A stretch of 64,000 nucleotides of DNA from Heteroscillospira sp050943935. GTDB lineage: Bacteria; Bacillota; Clostridia; Oscillospirales; Oscillospiraceae. The notes beneath the pieces were generated by a model, which worked only from the letters and a program-made list of their open reading frames with translations, did no database searches and was not told the origin of the DNA. The translations under genes and the position numbers were made by a program. Below, piece by piece: positions 16,264 through 24,273 of this stretch; position 1 is the stretch's first letter; every line of letters begins with the position of its first letter. The stretch covers positions 53,464 through 117,463 of the forward strand of contig JBMNQC010000009.1 in assembly GCA_050943935.1 (NCBI GenBank), written 5' to 3'.

Positions 16264-17499
16264 TCAGTCCATCATTTCATTGATGGCGTACAAAATTCCC
16301 AGGCGTCCCGCCTCGTAGGTGAGGCCGCCCTGAAGGTAGGCGGCGTATGGCTCCCGCATGGGGCCGTCACAGGAGAGCTCAATCGTTGAGCCCTGCACGA
16401 AGGAGCCGGAGGCCATGACCACCTGGTCGGCGTAGCCGTCCATGTCGCTGGGGACGGGGGTGACGAAAGCGTCCACCGCGCTTCCCATCTGTATGCCCCG
16501 GCAGAAGGCGCAGAGCTTCTCGGGGGTGCCAAGCTCTATTATCTGGACTATATCGGAACGCTTGTCGAACACGCCGGGATTGGACTTATAGCCCAGCTCC
16601 TCAAGCATACCGGCGCAGAACACCACGGTCTTGAGGGCCTGAGCCACGGTGTGTGGGGCCATGAAGAAGCCACGAAACAGCTGGGCATTGGCACCCAGGG
16701 TGGCGCCGCAGTCAGCACCAAGGCCGGGAGCGGTGAGGCGGGCGGCGGCACGCTCCACATACTTTTTCTTACCGACTATGTAGCCGCCGGTGGGGGCTAT
16801 GCCGCCGCCGGGGTTTTTTATGAGGGAGCCGGCCATGAGGTCGGCGCCGAACTCGCTGGGCTCGTGGAGTTCGGTAAACTCGCCGTAGCAGTTATCCACG
16901 AAAACACAGGCCTCGGGATTCACCTCCCGGACGGCGGCTATCATTTTCGCTATCTCGTCCACGGAGAGGGTGCGGCGGGTGGAGTAGCCTCTGGAGCGCT
17001 GTATGGCCACGGCGCCCACTCTGGGGTCGGCGGCGGCACGGCGTATACCGTCGTAATCGGGGGTACTGTCGGGCAGGAGCTCCACGGTGTCGAAATCCAC
17101 ACCGTAGTATTTGAGAGAGCCGGGGTAGTCGCCCTCTATGCCTATGGCGGAGCGGATGGAGTCGTAGGGCATGCCGGAGATGCTCAGGAGCTTCCTGCCC
17201 GGCTCGCAGGCGGCGAACAGGGCGCAGGCTATGGCGTGGGTGCCGCTTACCATGCCTATGCGCACTATGGCGCTCTCGGCGCCGAACACGCGGGCGTATA
17301 TCTCATCCAGAGTATCCCGGCCTATATCGTCGTGGCCGTAGCCGTTGGTGCCGGCAAAGTGCATATCGGACACACGGGCCTCGCGGAAGGCCTCCAGCAC
17401 CTTGGCGGTGTTGTGCATGGATACTTCGTCTATCTCGGCAAAGCGGGGGGCTATACGCGCCTCCACGCGCTTTGCAAGCTCAAGGAGTTTTTCGTTCAT
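16264..17499 (-). CDS. methionine gamma-lyase-like PLP protein ('aluminium resistance' family)
   Basis: This 411-residue PLP-fold enzyme belongs to the family called aluminium resistance protein (YnbB in Bacillus). Features are the early FAGTNGYGHDDIGRDTLDEI block, VSGTHAI near residue 90, VDNCYGEF (PLP aspartate region) and the likely PLP lysine in AGSLIKNPGGG near 235. Some members are annotated as methionine gamma-lyases, but the reaction is not established. It overlaps the M42 peptidase gene upstream by four bases and ends the murD operon. Confidence 0.87.
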   Translation of the reverse strand: MNEKLLELAKRVEARIAPRFAEIDEVSMHNTAKVLEAFREARVSDMHFAGTNGYGHDDIGRDTLDEIYARVFGAESAIVRIGMVSGTHAIACALFAACEPGRKLLSISGMPYDSIRSAIGIEGDYPGSLKYYGVDFDTVELLPDSTPDYDGIRRAAADPRVGAVAIQRSRGYSTRRTLSVDEIAKMIAAVREVNPEACVFVDNCYGEFTELHEPSEFGADLMAGSLIKNPGGGIAPTGGYIVGKKKYVERAAARLTAPGLGADCGATLGANAQLFRGFFMAPHTVAQALKTVVFCAGMLEELGYKSNPGVFDKRSDIVQIIELGTPEKLCAFCRGIQMGSAVDAFVTPVPSDMDGYADQVVMASGSFVQGSTIELSCDGPMREPYAAYLQGGLTYEAGRLGILYAINEMMD

Positions 17500-18530
17500 A
17501 TATCTTTCTTTTCCTCTGCGATAATTTCAAGAAATTTTTCAGCCAGCCTGAGCATGGGCTCAAAGTCGGCGGTGTTGGCCACGCAGGCCGGAGAGTGCAG
17601 GTTCCGCAGGGCGCAGGCCAGACCCGCGGTGCGCACGCCGCCCCGGGAGCGCTGTATGGCGGAGGCGTCGGTGCCGCCGGCTATCATGCGCTTGGTCTGC
17701 CATTTTATGCCCAACTCGTCCGCCGCGGCGGTGAGTGTCTTATACAGGCCGGGGTCGTAGATGGCGCCCCTGTCCATAAAGGGAATGACCACTCCCCCGT
17801 CCAGGCGGCAGACCTCGTTTGCCTCGGTGGAGCCGGGGATGTCGGCGGCGGTGGTGCCCTCCAGCACCAGGCAGACATCCGGCTCTACGCTCCAGGCGGC
17901 GGTCTTTGCGCCCCGGGTACCCACCTCCTCCTGAACGGTGAAGGCAAAGCTGCAGTCGCAGGGCAGCTCGCTCTCCAGCAGCTTCAGCATGACGGCGCAG
18001 CCCAGGCGGTCGTCTATGGCCTTGGCCTTCAGAAAACCGGAGCCGAACTCCACAACGGTGTCGTCAAACACGCCGAAATCGCCCAGGCTCACCAGCTTTT
18101 CGGCCTCCTCGCGGCTCCGGGCGCCTATGTCTATATAGAGTTCCTGGGTCTTGGGCACGCTTTTCTCCTCATCGCGGCTGACCAGATGGTATGCCTTTAC
18201 GCCTATAACGCCGGGGACGCGGTCCTCTCCTATATACACGGCCTTGCCCAGGACCACGCGGCGGTCAACGCCGCCCACGAAGTCGAAGCGCAGGTAACCG
18301 TCGTCATCCAGGCCGGTTATTATTATGCCCACCTCGTCCATATGGGCGCAGAGCATGACTTTTTTATCGGGGGTGACGGCGCCCTTTTTCATAACGATGA
18401 GGTTGCCCATGGGGTCGGTCATTATTTCGTCGGCGCAGGGCAGAGCCCGCTCCAGTATATAGTCTCGTACCTCGTCCTCATAGCCGGACACGCCGCTGAG
18501 GTAGCAGAGGGTCTTTACGGTGTCAAGCAT
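17496..18530 (-). CDS. M42-family metallopeptidase (paralogue 2)
   Basis: This 344-residue cytoplasmic aminopeptidase-like protein is of the M42 glutamyl aminopeptidase/FrvX group, with a two-metal site. Metal and catalytic residues appear in LCAHMDEVGI, AKAIDDRLG, VQEEVGTRG and LEGTTAADIPG; the C-terminal metal histidine is in NLHSPACVAN. ATG at 18530 follows GGAGGGCG and overlaps the end of its paralogue by eight bases. Tandem duplication is clear. It probably trims peptides from intracellular turnover. Confidence 0.92.
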   Translation of the reverse strand: MLDTVKTLCYLSGVSGYEDEVRDYILERALPCADEIMTDPMGNLIVMKKGAVTPDKKVMLCAHMDEVGIIITGLDDDGYLRFDFVGGVDRRVVLGKAVYIGEDRVPGVIGVKAYHLVSRDEEKSVPKTQELYIDIGARSREEAEKLVSLGDFGVFDDTVVEFGSGFLKAKAIDDRLGCAVMLKLLESELPCDCSFAFTVQEEVGTRGAKTAAWSVEPDVCLVLEGTTAADIPGSTEANEVCRLDGGVVIPFMDRGAIYDPGLYKTLTAAADELGIKWQTKRMIAGGTDASAIQRSRGGVRTAGLACALRNLHSPACVANTADFEPMLRLAEKFLEIIAEEKKDI

Positions 18531-19557
18531 TTTCTTCGCCCTCCATTCCGGTGATGTAGGCCGCCAGTATATCTGCGGCGCTCTGGGCATCGTGCACATC
18601 CAGAGTCTCCACGGGTGTGTGCATATATTTTAGGGGCACGGATATGAGCGCGGTGGCCACGCCCGCCCGGGACACCTGTATGGCCCAGGCGTTGGTGCCG
18701 CTCTGGCCGGGCACTACCTCTATCTGGTAAGCTATGCCCCGCTTATCCGCCGCGGAGATGACAGCCTCGGTGATGGCGCGGTTCATATTGGGGCCTTTGG
18801 CTATGGCGGCTCCGCCGCCGAACTTCACGGTCTCGGATTTTTTGGCGTCTGGAGTATAGGCGTGGGTCACGTCCAGGGTTATGGCATAGTCGGGAGCCAC
18901 GGAATAGGCGCCCGTCACGGCGCCGCGCAGGCCCACTTCCTCCTGAACGGCCACCAGCACGGCCACGTCCACATCCAGCTCACAGCCGGAGAGCATCTCC
19001 ATGGCCTTGATGATGACGGCCAGGCAGGCGCGGTCATCCATGGTCTTGCCGCAGAGGACATTTTCACCCAGCTCCCGGCAGCCGCCGGCAAAGGACACGG
19101 GGGTGCCCAGGGGGATGCGCGCTTCGGCCTCCTCCCGGCTGAGGCCCACATCTATGCAGAGCTTTTTTGCGTCTATGGTCTTGTCCCTGTCCTCGGCATC
19201 CAGAACATGGGGGGGCAGAATGTCGATAACGCCATACATGGGCTCGGGAGTGAGGACACGGACCTCAAGGGCGGGCAGCATACGGGGGTCCACGCCGCCT
19301 ATATTGGCAAAGCGCAGGAAGCCCTTATCATAGCCCGTGACTATGAAACCTATTTCGTCCATGTGGGCGTCCAGCATGAGGGTCTTTGCGCCGGGTTTGC
19401 CGCAGCGTCGGACGGCAATGAGATTGCCCATGGCGTCGGTGTGCATTTCGTCGGTATAGGGCGCCAGCAGCTCCGCGCAGCGGCGCATTATCTTATCCTC
19501 GAATCCCGATGGGCCGGTGAGCGAGCACAGCTCGCTGATAAGCTTTTTAAGTTCCAT
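18523..19557 (-). CDS. M42-family metallopeptidase (paralogue 1)
   Basis: This 344-residue M42 peptidase is homologous to the next gene in the operon. Metal ligands lie in LDAHMDEIGF, GKTMDDRACL, VQEEVGLRG, TLDVTHAYTPD and YMHTPVE. It opens directly after murD with a four-base gap. The ribosome site (GGAG about ten bases upstream) is modest. The substrate is probably oligopeptides; a role in wall peptide recycling is only suggested by the neighbour murD. Confidence 0.92.
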   Translation of the reverse strand: MELKKLISELCSLTGPSGFEDKIMRRCAELLAPYTDEMHTDAMGNLIAVRRCGKPGAKTLMLDAHMDEIGFIVTGYDKGFLRFANIGGVDPRMLPALEVRVLTPEPMYGVIDILPPHVLDAEDRDKTIDAKKLCIDVGLSREEAEARIPLGTPVSFAGGCRELGENVLCGKTMDDRACLAVIIKAMEMLSGCELDVDVAVLVAVQEEVGLRGAVTGAYSVAPDYAITLDVTHAYTPDAKKSETVKFGGGAAIAKGPNMNRAITEAVISAADKRGIAYQIEVVPGQSGTNAWAIQVSRAGVATALISVPLKYMHTPVETLDVHDAQSAADILAAYITGMEGEENA

Positions 19558-19560
19558 GGC

Positions 19561-20943
19561 TCAGTTCATCTCCCCAACTATTTTTTTGAAGAAGCGGCCG
19601 CGCTCGGCGAAGTTTTTAAACTGGTCGAAGGCCGCGCAGGCCGGAGAAAGCAGAATGACGTCCCCGGGCTTTGCCCAGGCTCTGGCGGCGTTTACGGTTT
19701 CGGCAAAGTCCGTCAGGGTGAATATGGGCAGCTTTTCCGAATCATAGCCCGGAGCGGAGACAACGGCGGCGCGTATCTTATCCGCGGTGGCTCCGCAGAG
19801 GAAGAGAGCCTTCACACGCTCCGGGGCCTCAGCGCCCAGAGGCTCAAAGGGTATGTGCTTGTCGTAGCCGCCGGCTATGAGTATGACCTTCTGCTCAAAG
19901 GAGCGCAGGCCCGCTATGGTGCGGGTGGGGCTGGAGGCAATTGAGTCGTTGTAATAGCGCACGCCGTCCAGCTCGCGGACGAATTCTATACGGTGCTCAA
20001 CGCCCAAAAAGCTCTTCACTACGGTGCGCCAGGCGCGGCGTCCGGCAAAATCCTGAGTGGCGCAGAAGGCGGCCATATAGTTTTCCACGTTGTGCTGGCC
20101 GGGTATGCGTATCTCCTCGGTGAGCACCATGGCGAGGTCGCCGCCGGCCTCTGCCTGATAGATGGTGCCGTCCTGGGCGTAGAAGCCGCTGTCCACACGC
20201 CCGCGGCGACTGAAAGTGCGCACGCGGCCGGGGGCTTCGCCTGTCATGGCGCGGGTGATATCGTTGTCTGCGTTGAGGACCAGAAGCGCATCGGGCCTCT
20301 GGTTTATGAATACGCTCTTTTTGGCGTCTATATAGTCCTTATAGCTGGGGTGCACGTCCAGATGGTTGGGCGACACGTTGGTGATGACTGCCACATCCGG
20401 GCTGCAAACCATGCTGTGGAGCTGGAAGGAGCTGAGCTCCAGTACGGCGAAGTCATCGGAGTTCATATTGGGTATCTCGGTGAGCAGGGGCTTGCCTATG
20501 TTGCCGCCCAGCCAGACGGTATAACCCTCGACCTTCAGTATCTCCGCTATCAGCGTTGAGGTGGTGGTCTTGCCGTCAGAGCCGGTGACGGCTATGGTGC
20601 GGCAGGGGCAGAGGCTGAAAAACAGCTCCATCTCGCTGGTGACCACGGCGCCCCGCTCACGGGCGCGGCAGAGGGCGCTGTTTCCCGGGTGCATTCCGGG
20701 AGTGCGGAAAATGAGGTCGAAGTCCAGGTCGTCCAGATAGCCGTCCCCCAGCCGCAGGCTCACGCCCAGCTCTTCCAGAGTACCGGCATAATCTCCCAGG
20801 GTCTCACGGGAGGCCCTGTCGCAGGCGGTGACGCGGCATCCGCCTTTGGCCAGCAGCTCTATAAGCGGGCGGTTGCTCACACCCACGCCCACCACGCCTA
20901 TGTTTTTGCCGCGTATGGATTCTATATAATCATTAAGTGTCAT
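19561..20943 (-). CDS. murD: UDP-N-acetylmuramoyl-L-alanine--D-glutamate ligase
   Basis: This 460-residue MurD adds D-glutamate to UDP-MurNAc-L-Ala in the cytoplasm. It shows an N-terminal Rossmann-like NIGVVGVGVSN, the ATP loop AVTGSDGKTTTS (near 110), NVSPNHLDVH and the C-terminal LIAGGYDKHIPF. ATG at 20943 sits six bases after GAGGTGA; the GTG nine bases upstream overlaps that ribosome site and is less likely. The gene lies away from the dcw cluster and heads an operon with two M42 peptidases and a PLP enzyme. Promoter at 20983-21011. Confidence 0.95.
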   Translation of the reverse strand: MTLNDYIESIRGKNIGVVGVGVSNRPLIELLAKGGCRVTACDRASRETLGDYAGTLEELGVSLRLGDGYLDDLDFDLIFRTPGMHPGNSALCRARERGAVVTSEMELFFSLCPCRTIAVTGSDGKTTTSTLIAEILKVEGYTVWLGGNIGKPLLTEIPNMNSDDFAVLELSSFQLHSMVCSPDVAVITNVSPNHLDVHPSYKDYIDAKKSVFINQRPDALLVLNADNDITRAMTGEAPGRVRTFSRRGRVDSGFYAQDGTIYQAEAGGDLAMVLTEEIRIPGQHNVENYMAAFCATQDFAGRRAWRTVVKSFLGVEHRIEFVRELDGVRYYNDSIASSPTRTIAGLRSFEQKVILIAGGYDKHIPFEPLGAEAPERVKALFLCGATADKIRAAVVSAPGYDSEKLPIFTLTDFAETVNAARAWAKPGDVILLSPACAAFDQFKNFAERGRFFKKIVGEMN

Positions 20944-20982
20944 TATTTTCACCTCGGGTTTATTGTTAGTCCATGAAATAAT

Positions 20983-21011
20983 ATTATATAACCCGGCGGG
21001 GCTATTTTCAA
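20983..21011 (-). promoter_or_regulatory. sigma-A promoter of the murD operon
   Basis: On the minus strand TTGAAA (21006-21011) and TATAAT (20983-20988) have a 17-base spacer. Confidence 0.75.
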
Positions 21012-21052
21012 CCTAAATAACGGCTGCGGGCAGGGTTTTTCATCCCCCGGCG

Positions 21053-21081
21053 TTGACAGCGGGGCGGGAATGGGGTAAAAT
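21053..21081 (+). promoter_or_regulatory. sigma-A promoter of rnpB
   Basis: TTGACA (21053-21058) and TAAAAT (21076-21081) have a 17-base spacer. Transcription would start near 21088, exactly at the P1 helix of the RNA. Confidence 0.88.
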
Positions 21082-21087
21082 AGCACA

Positions 21088-21481
21088 GCGAGTAGACTGA
21101 ATGGTCGCGGACACAGGCCGAAAGGCCGTGGATGAGGAAAGTCCGGGCTCCACAGGGCAAGGATAACGGGTAACGCCCGCCGAAGGCGACTTCAGGACAA
21201 GTGCAACAGAGATATACCGCGGACCGTCACTTTTCTCCATCGAAACAAAGCTTGCTTTGATTCGAAAAGGAGCAGGTGACGGCGCAAGGGTGGAAAGGTG
21301 AGGTAAGAGCTCACCCGTCCCTATGGTAACACAGGGATGCTGTAAACTCTATCCGGAGCAACACCGTGGAGGGGACAATGCCTGCCCGGCAGTCCCCGAG
21401 GAGGTGGCTTGAGCGTGCCGGCAACGGTACGCCTAGATAGATGACCATTTTTAACAGGACCCGGCTTACAGGTCTGCTCGT
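21088..21481 (+). ncRNA. rnpB: RNase P RNA, type A
   Basis: This RNA is the catalytic subunit that matures tRNA 5' ends. The 5' arm of P1 (CGAGTAGAC, 21089-21097) pairs with GTCTGCTCG (21472-21480). The universally conserved GAGGAAAGTCCGGGC is at 21134-21148 and its P4 partner ACAGAGATATACCGC follows at 21206. The 3' part has the expected CCTAGATAGATGACC and ACCCGGCTTACAGG. P12 is a long hairpin at 21224-21282. Promoter and terminator fit both ends. Confidence 0.97.
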
Positions 21482-21526
21482 ATCAAAAACGGCTTCGAGT
21501 GCTATACTCGAGGCCGTTTTTGATGT
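21482..21526. terminator. bidirectional terminator between rnpB and the VWA gene
   Basis: A 19-bp stem with one G-T pair (ATCAAAAACGGCTTCGAGT at 21482-21500, partner 21506-21524) and a five-base loop gives T-runs for both convergent transcripts. Confidence 0.92.
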
Positions 21527-21544
21527 TTGGGAGGAAGTTGTTTA

Positions 21545-22798
21545 TCAGATAAACGACCTTGCGCAGGCGCGGCTCAGATCGTTTATTGTGCTGCAGTCAA
21601 GCATGGCGCACAGGTCGGAGAAGCTCTGTACCGAACTGAGCTTCGGCCATTTGCGGCTGGGGATGGGGTTGAGCCATATAGTGCGTCCGGCAAGGCGGGC
21701 GGCCTGCTGCACAGCCCGGCGGGCTTCCGGGAGATTCACAGACTTGGTGTCGCTTATTATCACGAAGACCGTGCCGGCACTCAGAGGACAGGGACGCTTT
21801 TCCAGCAGTCCGTTTACGGCCGCTGCAATATCCGTGCCTCTGCCCCATAGCCCGCTGTGCTTTACATGGCTCTGAAAATCGTCCATGTTTTCCAGCACCG
21901 CTCCCCTCACCTGCCGCAGCTCCTCGGAGAATATGAACACCTCGGAGGAGTCGGACACCTCCGCCATGGATTTTATGAAGCGGATGGCAAACTCCGAATA
22001 TTGCAGCATGGAGCCGGACACATCGCACAGCAGCACCAGACGCCGCCTTGCGCTGCGCCTGCGCCGGTACTTGAGCTTATACAGGCCGCCGGAGCCGAGA
22101 CTTGCCCGGATGGTGGCGCGGAAATCCAGTCTGCCCCGTTTTCCCGACCGCCGCCACGCCCGTGACAGCGCGCCGTTGAGGCGCTCTACCATTTTCTGTA
22201 TGAGAGCCACCGCCCGCGGCATCTCGTCCTCACCGATTTTTGAGATGTCCTTATACAGCAGATCGGAGGCGTCCGCGCCCAGCCCGGCGTCGTCGGCCTC
22301 ATACATGGCATCCTCCATGCGGAGCTGCTGCTCCAGTACGCGCTGCATAAATTTATAGGTGAAGGGCGAGCGCCGCCGGTTTTCCGTGCTGATGCCCAGA
22401 TAGTTTTTCAGCTTCTCACGTTTGGGAGCGTCCATATCGGCGTAGACCTCGCGCAGCTCATCTGGCAGCTCTATGGGTTTGCCCTCGTAGCTCAGTTCGC
22501 TGATTATCTCCTCCCGGCGCAGCTGCTCCAGGCTCTCGTGCTTTCCTCGTTCCTCATGCACCGCTGCCGCCACAAAGAACGAGCCGAAATATTCATCAAA
22601 TATCTCCTGCTCACGCCGGGTTTTTGCCAACAGGCAGCGCAGAGCCAGCCGGGTGTGCTCCCGGCTGTGCAGCAGCGGGTTTTCCATAATGCGCACGGCG
22701 TCCGCAGCCTCGGCCGGGCCTATTACCAGGCCGCGCTCCCGCAGTCCGGAGAAAAACGCCGTTAAATTCTCAGCGAAGGCAGCCGGCAAAATTCTCAT
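21545..22798 (-). CDS. VWA domain protein, CoxE-like
   Basis: This 417-residue protein has a C-terminal von Willebrand A domain from about residue 250, with the metal-binding MIDAS motif DVSGSM and the later threonine region GRGTDIAAAV. The N-terminal half is helical and charged. It belongs to the CoxE-type group that works with MoxR AAA+ ATPases in protein maturation or metal insertion. It overlaps the ATPase gene by about 29 bases. The ATG at 22798 directly abuts GGGAG, so a TTG nine bases further in (22789) is an equally good start. Confidence 0.85.
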   Translation of the reverse strand: MRILPAAFAENLTAFFSGLRERGLVIGPAEAADAVRIMENPLLHSREHTRLALRCLLAKTRREQEIFDEYFGSFFVAAAVHEERGKHESLEQLRREEIISELSYEGKPIELPDELREVYADMDAPKREKLKNYLGISTENRRRSPFTYKFMQRVLEQQLRMEDAMYEADDAGLGADASDLLYKDISKIGEDEMPRAVALIQKMVERLNGALSRAWRRSGKRGRLDFRATIRASLGSGGLYKLKYRRRRSARRRLVLLCDVSGSMLQYSEFAIRFIKSMAEVSDSSEVFIFSEELRQVRGAVLENMDDFQSHVKHSGLWGRGTDIAAAVNGLLEKRPCPLSAGTVFVIISDTKSVNLPEARRAVQQAARLAGRTIWLNPIPSRKWPKLSSVQSFSDLCAMLDCSTINDLSRACARSFI

Positions 22799-23633
22799 CT
22801 CCCAAAACAGCTTCCATATCCTCCTGTGACTTCAGCACGAAGCCCAGGGTCTTTTCAGCGCCGGAGCGGCTGAGCCGCTCCTCGCCCAAAGCCATGAGAG
22901 CCAGAGTCCAGTCCAGGCTCTCGGCTATGGAGGGCTTTTTCAGCACACCGGAGCAGGCGCGCAGCCATGAAACAGCGTCCGCCACGGAGCGGGCCAGTTT
23001 CTCGTCCGCGTCCGGAATTTTGGCGCGGATAATAGCGGCCTCCCGCTCCGGCTCTGGGTACTGCAGATACAGATAGGCGCAGCGGCGGCGCAGAGCCTCG
23101 GACAAGGGCCGGGCGTTGTTGCTGGTGAGCAGCACAAAGGGCACGCTCCTGGCGGTGACTGTGCCCAGCTCCGGGATGGTGACCTGCATCTCGCTTAAAA
23201 GCTCCAGCAGGAAGGCCTCGAACTCCTCGTCGGCCTTGTCCAGCTCGTCAATAAGCAGTATCACCGGCTCAGGGCTTCGTATGGCGCGCAGCAGGGGGCG
23301 CTCAAGGAGAAATTCCTCGGTAAACAATCCCTCGGTGCTGCCGCTTCCGGCGGTCATGCCCGCCTGTATGCCCAAAAGCTGTTTCTGGTAGTTCCACTCA
23401 TACAGGGCCTTGCTCTCATCCAGCCCCTCATGGCATTGCAGGCGCACCAGAGGGCGGCGGAGGGCTTTGGACAGCACCTTGGCTATCTCCGTCTTGCCCA
23501 CGCCCGCTGCCCCCTCCACCAGCAGAGGCCGCTGCAGGCGCAGCGCCGTATACAGAGTGACGGCCACAGACCCGTCGGCAATATATCCCTGCTCCAAAAG
23601 CAGGTTCTCAAGCTTTTCTACAGTAAGTTCCAC
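22770..23633 (-). CDS. MoxR-type AAA+ ATPase
   Basis: This 287-residue AAA+ ATPase has Walker A EGAAGVGKTEIAK (near 43), Walker B VILLIDELDKAD (near 125), sensor 1 VLLTSNNARP and an arginine-finger region EALRRRCAYLYLQYP. MoxR/NorQ proteins act as chaperone-like remodelers of partner enzymes together with a VWA protein, which is the next gene. The GTG start directly follows the TGA of the unknown gene upstream, so all three are coupled. The client protein is not evident. Confidence 0.9.
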   Translation of the reverse strand: MELTVEKLENLLLEQGYIADGSVAVTLYTALRLQRPLLVEGAAGVGKTEIAKVLSKALRRPLVRLQCHEGLDESKALYEWNYQKQLLGIQAGMTAGSGSTEGLFTEEFLLERPLLRAIRSPEPVILLIDELDKADEEFEAFLLELLSEMQVTIPELGTVTARSVPFVLLTSNNARPLSEALRRRCAYLYLQYPEPEREAAIIRAKIPDADEKLARSVADAVSWLRACSGVLKKPSIAESLDWTLALMALGEERLSRSGAEKTLGFVLKSQEDMEAVLGDENFAGCLR

Positions 23634-24092
23634 TCAAATTTCCTCACAGTCCTCCGGCGCCGGAACGGCGCCCTGGATGAATTTTGTTTTCTCCGGCGGA
23701 TAGGGCGCGCTCCCGGCGGGGAAATCCCCGGCAGACTCCACCCGCCCCAGCATCACGTTATCATTTTCACCGAAGGGCGCCAGAACCCAGTCCCCCGCCC
23801 GTATGGAAAAATCCCCCGTCTGATAGTACCAGCTTTTCGCATTTCCCGGAAAGCGCACCCGGCAATAGCGCAGCAAAGGCGCGCCCGCGATCGCCTCGTT
23901 GATACTGTGCTGGAACTCGCCCGGCGGGATAATCCAGGCGTCCTTCTCGTCCAGGCGGGCGGCGAGCAGCTTCATAAGTGCTTTGGCCCGGGGCCTGTCG
24001 CCACACCGGACGCAGTCCAGCAGTACGTCCAGTTGTTCCCGGCCTATTTGGCTGCGGGAAAACAACTCTGCATCATTATCTGGAAAGGGCAT
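23634..24092 (-). CDS. uncharacterised protein, first gene of MoxR-VWA unit
   Basis: This soluble 152-residue protein has an N-terminal helical part (to about residue 50) and a C-terminal domain. The latter has RVRFPGNAKSWYYQT, then SIRAGDWVLAPFGEND and APYPPEKTKFIQG. That valine/glycine-rich pattern resembles small beta-barrel modules in unnamed clostridial proteins, loosely like a primosomal PriA N-terminal domain, but this is not secure. ATG at 24092 has GGAG nine bases upstream. It ends exactly where the MoxR GTG begins. Confidence 0.7.
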   Translation of the reverse strand: MPFPDNDAELFSRSQIGREQLDVLLDCVRCGDRPRAKALMKLLAARLDEKDAWIIPPGEFQHSINEAIAGAPLLRYCRVRFPGNAKSWYYQTGDFSIRAGDWVLAPFGENDNVMLGRVESAGDFPAGSAPYPPEKTKFIQGAVPAPEDCEEI

Positions 24093-24211
24093 GGTCGCTC
24101 ACTCCGGCAATACATATTTTGCTTGTTTCCGGTATTATAACAAAAATACGGACAGAAAAAAAGCACCCTTTCGGAATATATCCAACGAAACAGCCGGGGG
24201 AACTTAAACGG

Positions 24212-24245
24212 AAAAATCCCGAGTGAGCAAAATGCTCACTCGGGA
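24212..24245 (-). terminator. terminator of carB
   Basis: A perfect 13-bp stem, TCCCGAGTGAGCA with TGCTCACTCGGGA around AAA, is followed on the minus strand by TTTTTCC. Confidence 0.9.
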
Positions 24246-24273
24246 CTGCTTTTTATATAGACTTAAAACGGAC

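Noticed and set aside
21224..21282. Long hairpin read as a mobile or regulatory repeat
   Set aside because: It is the P12 arm of RNase P RNA.
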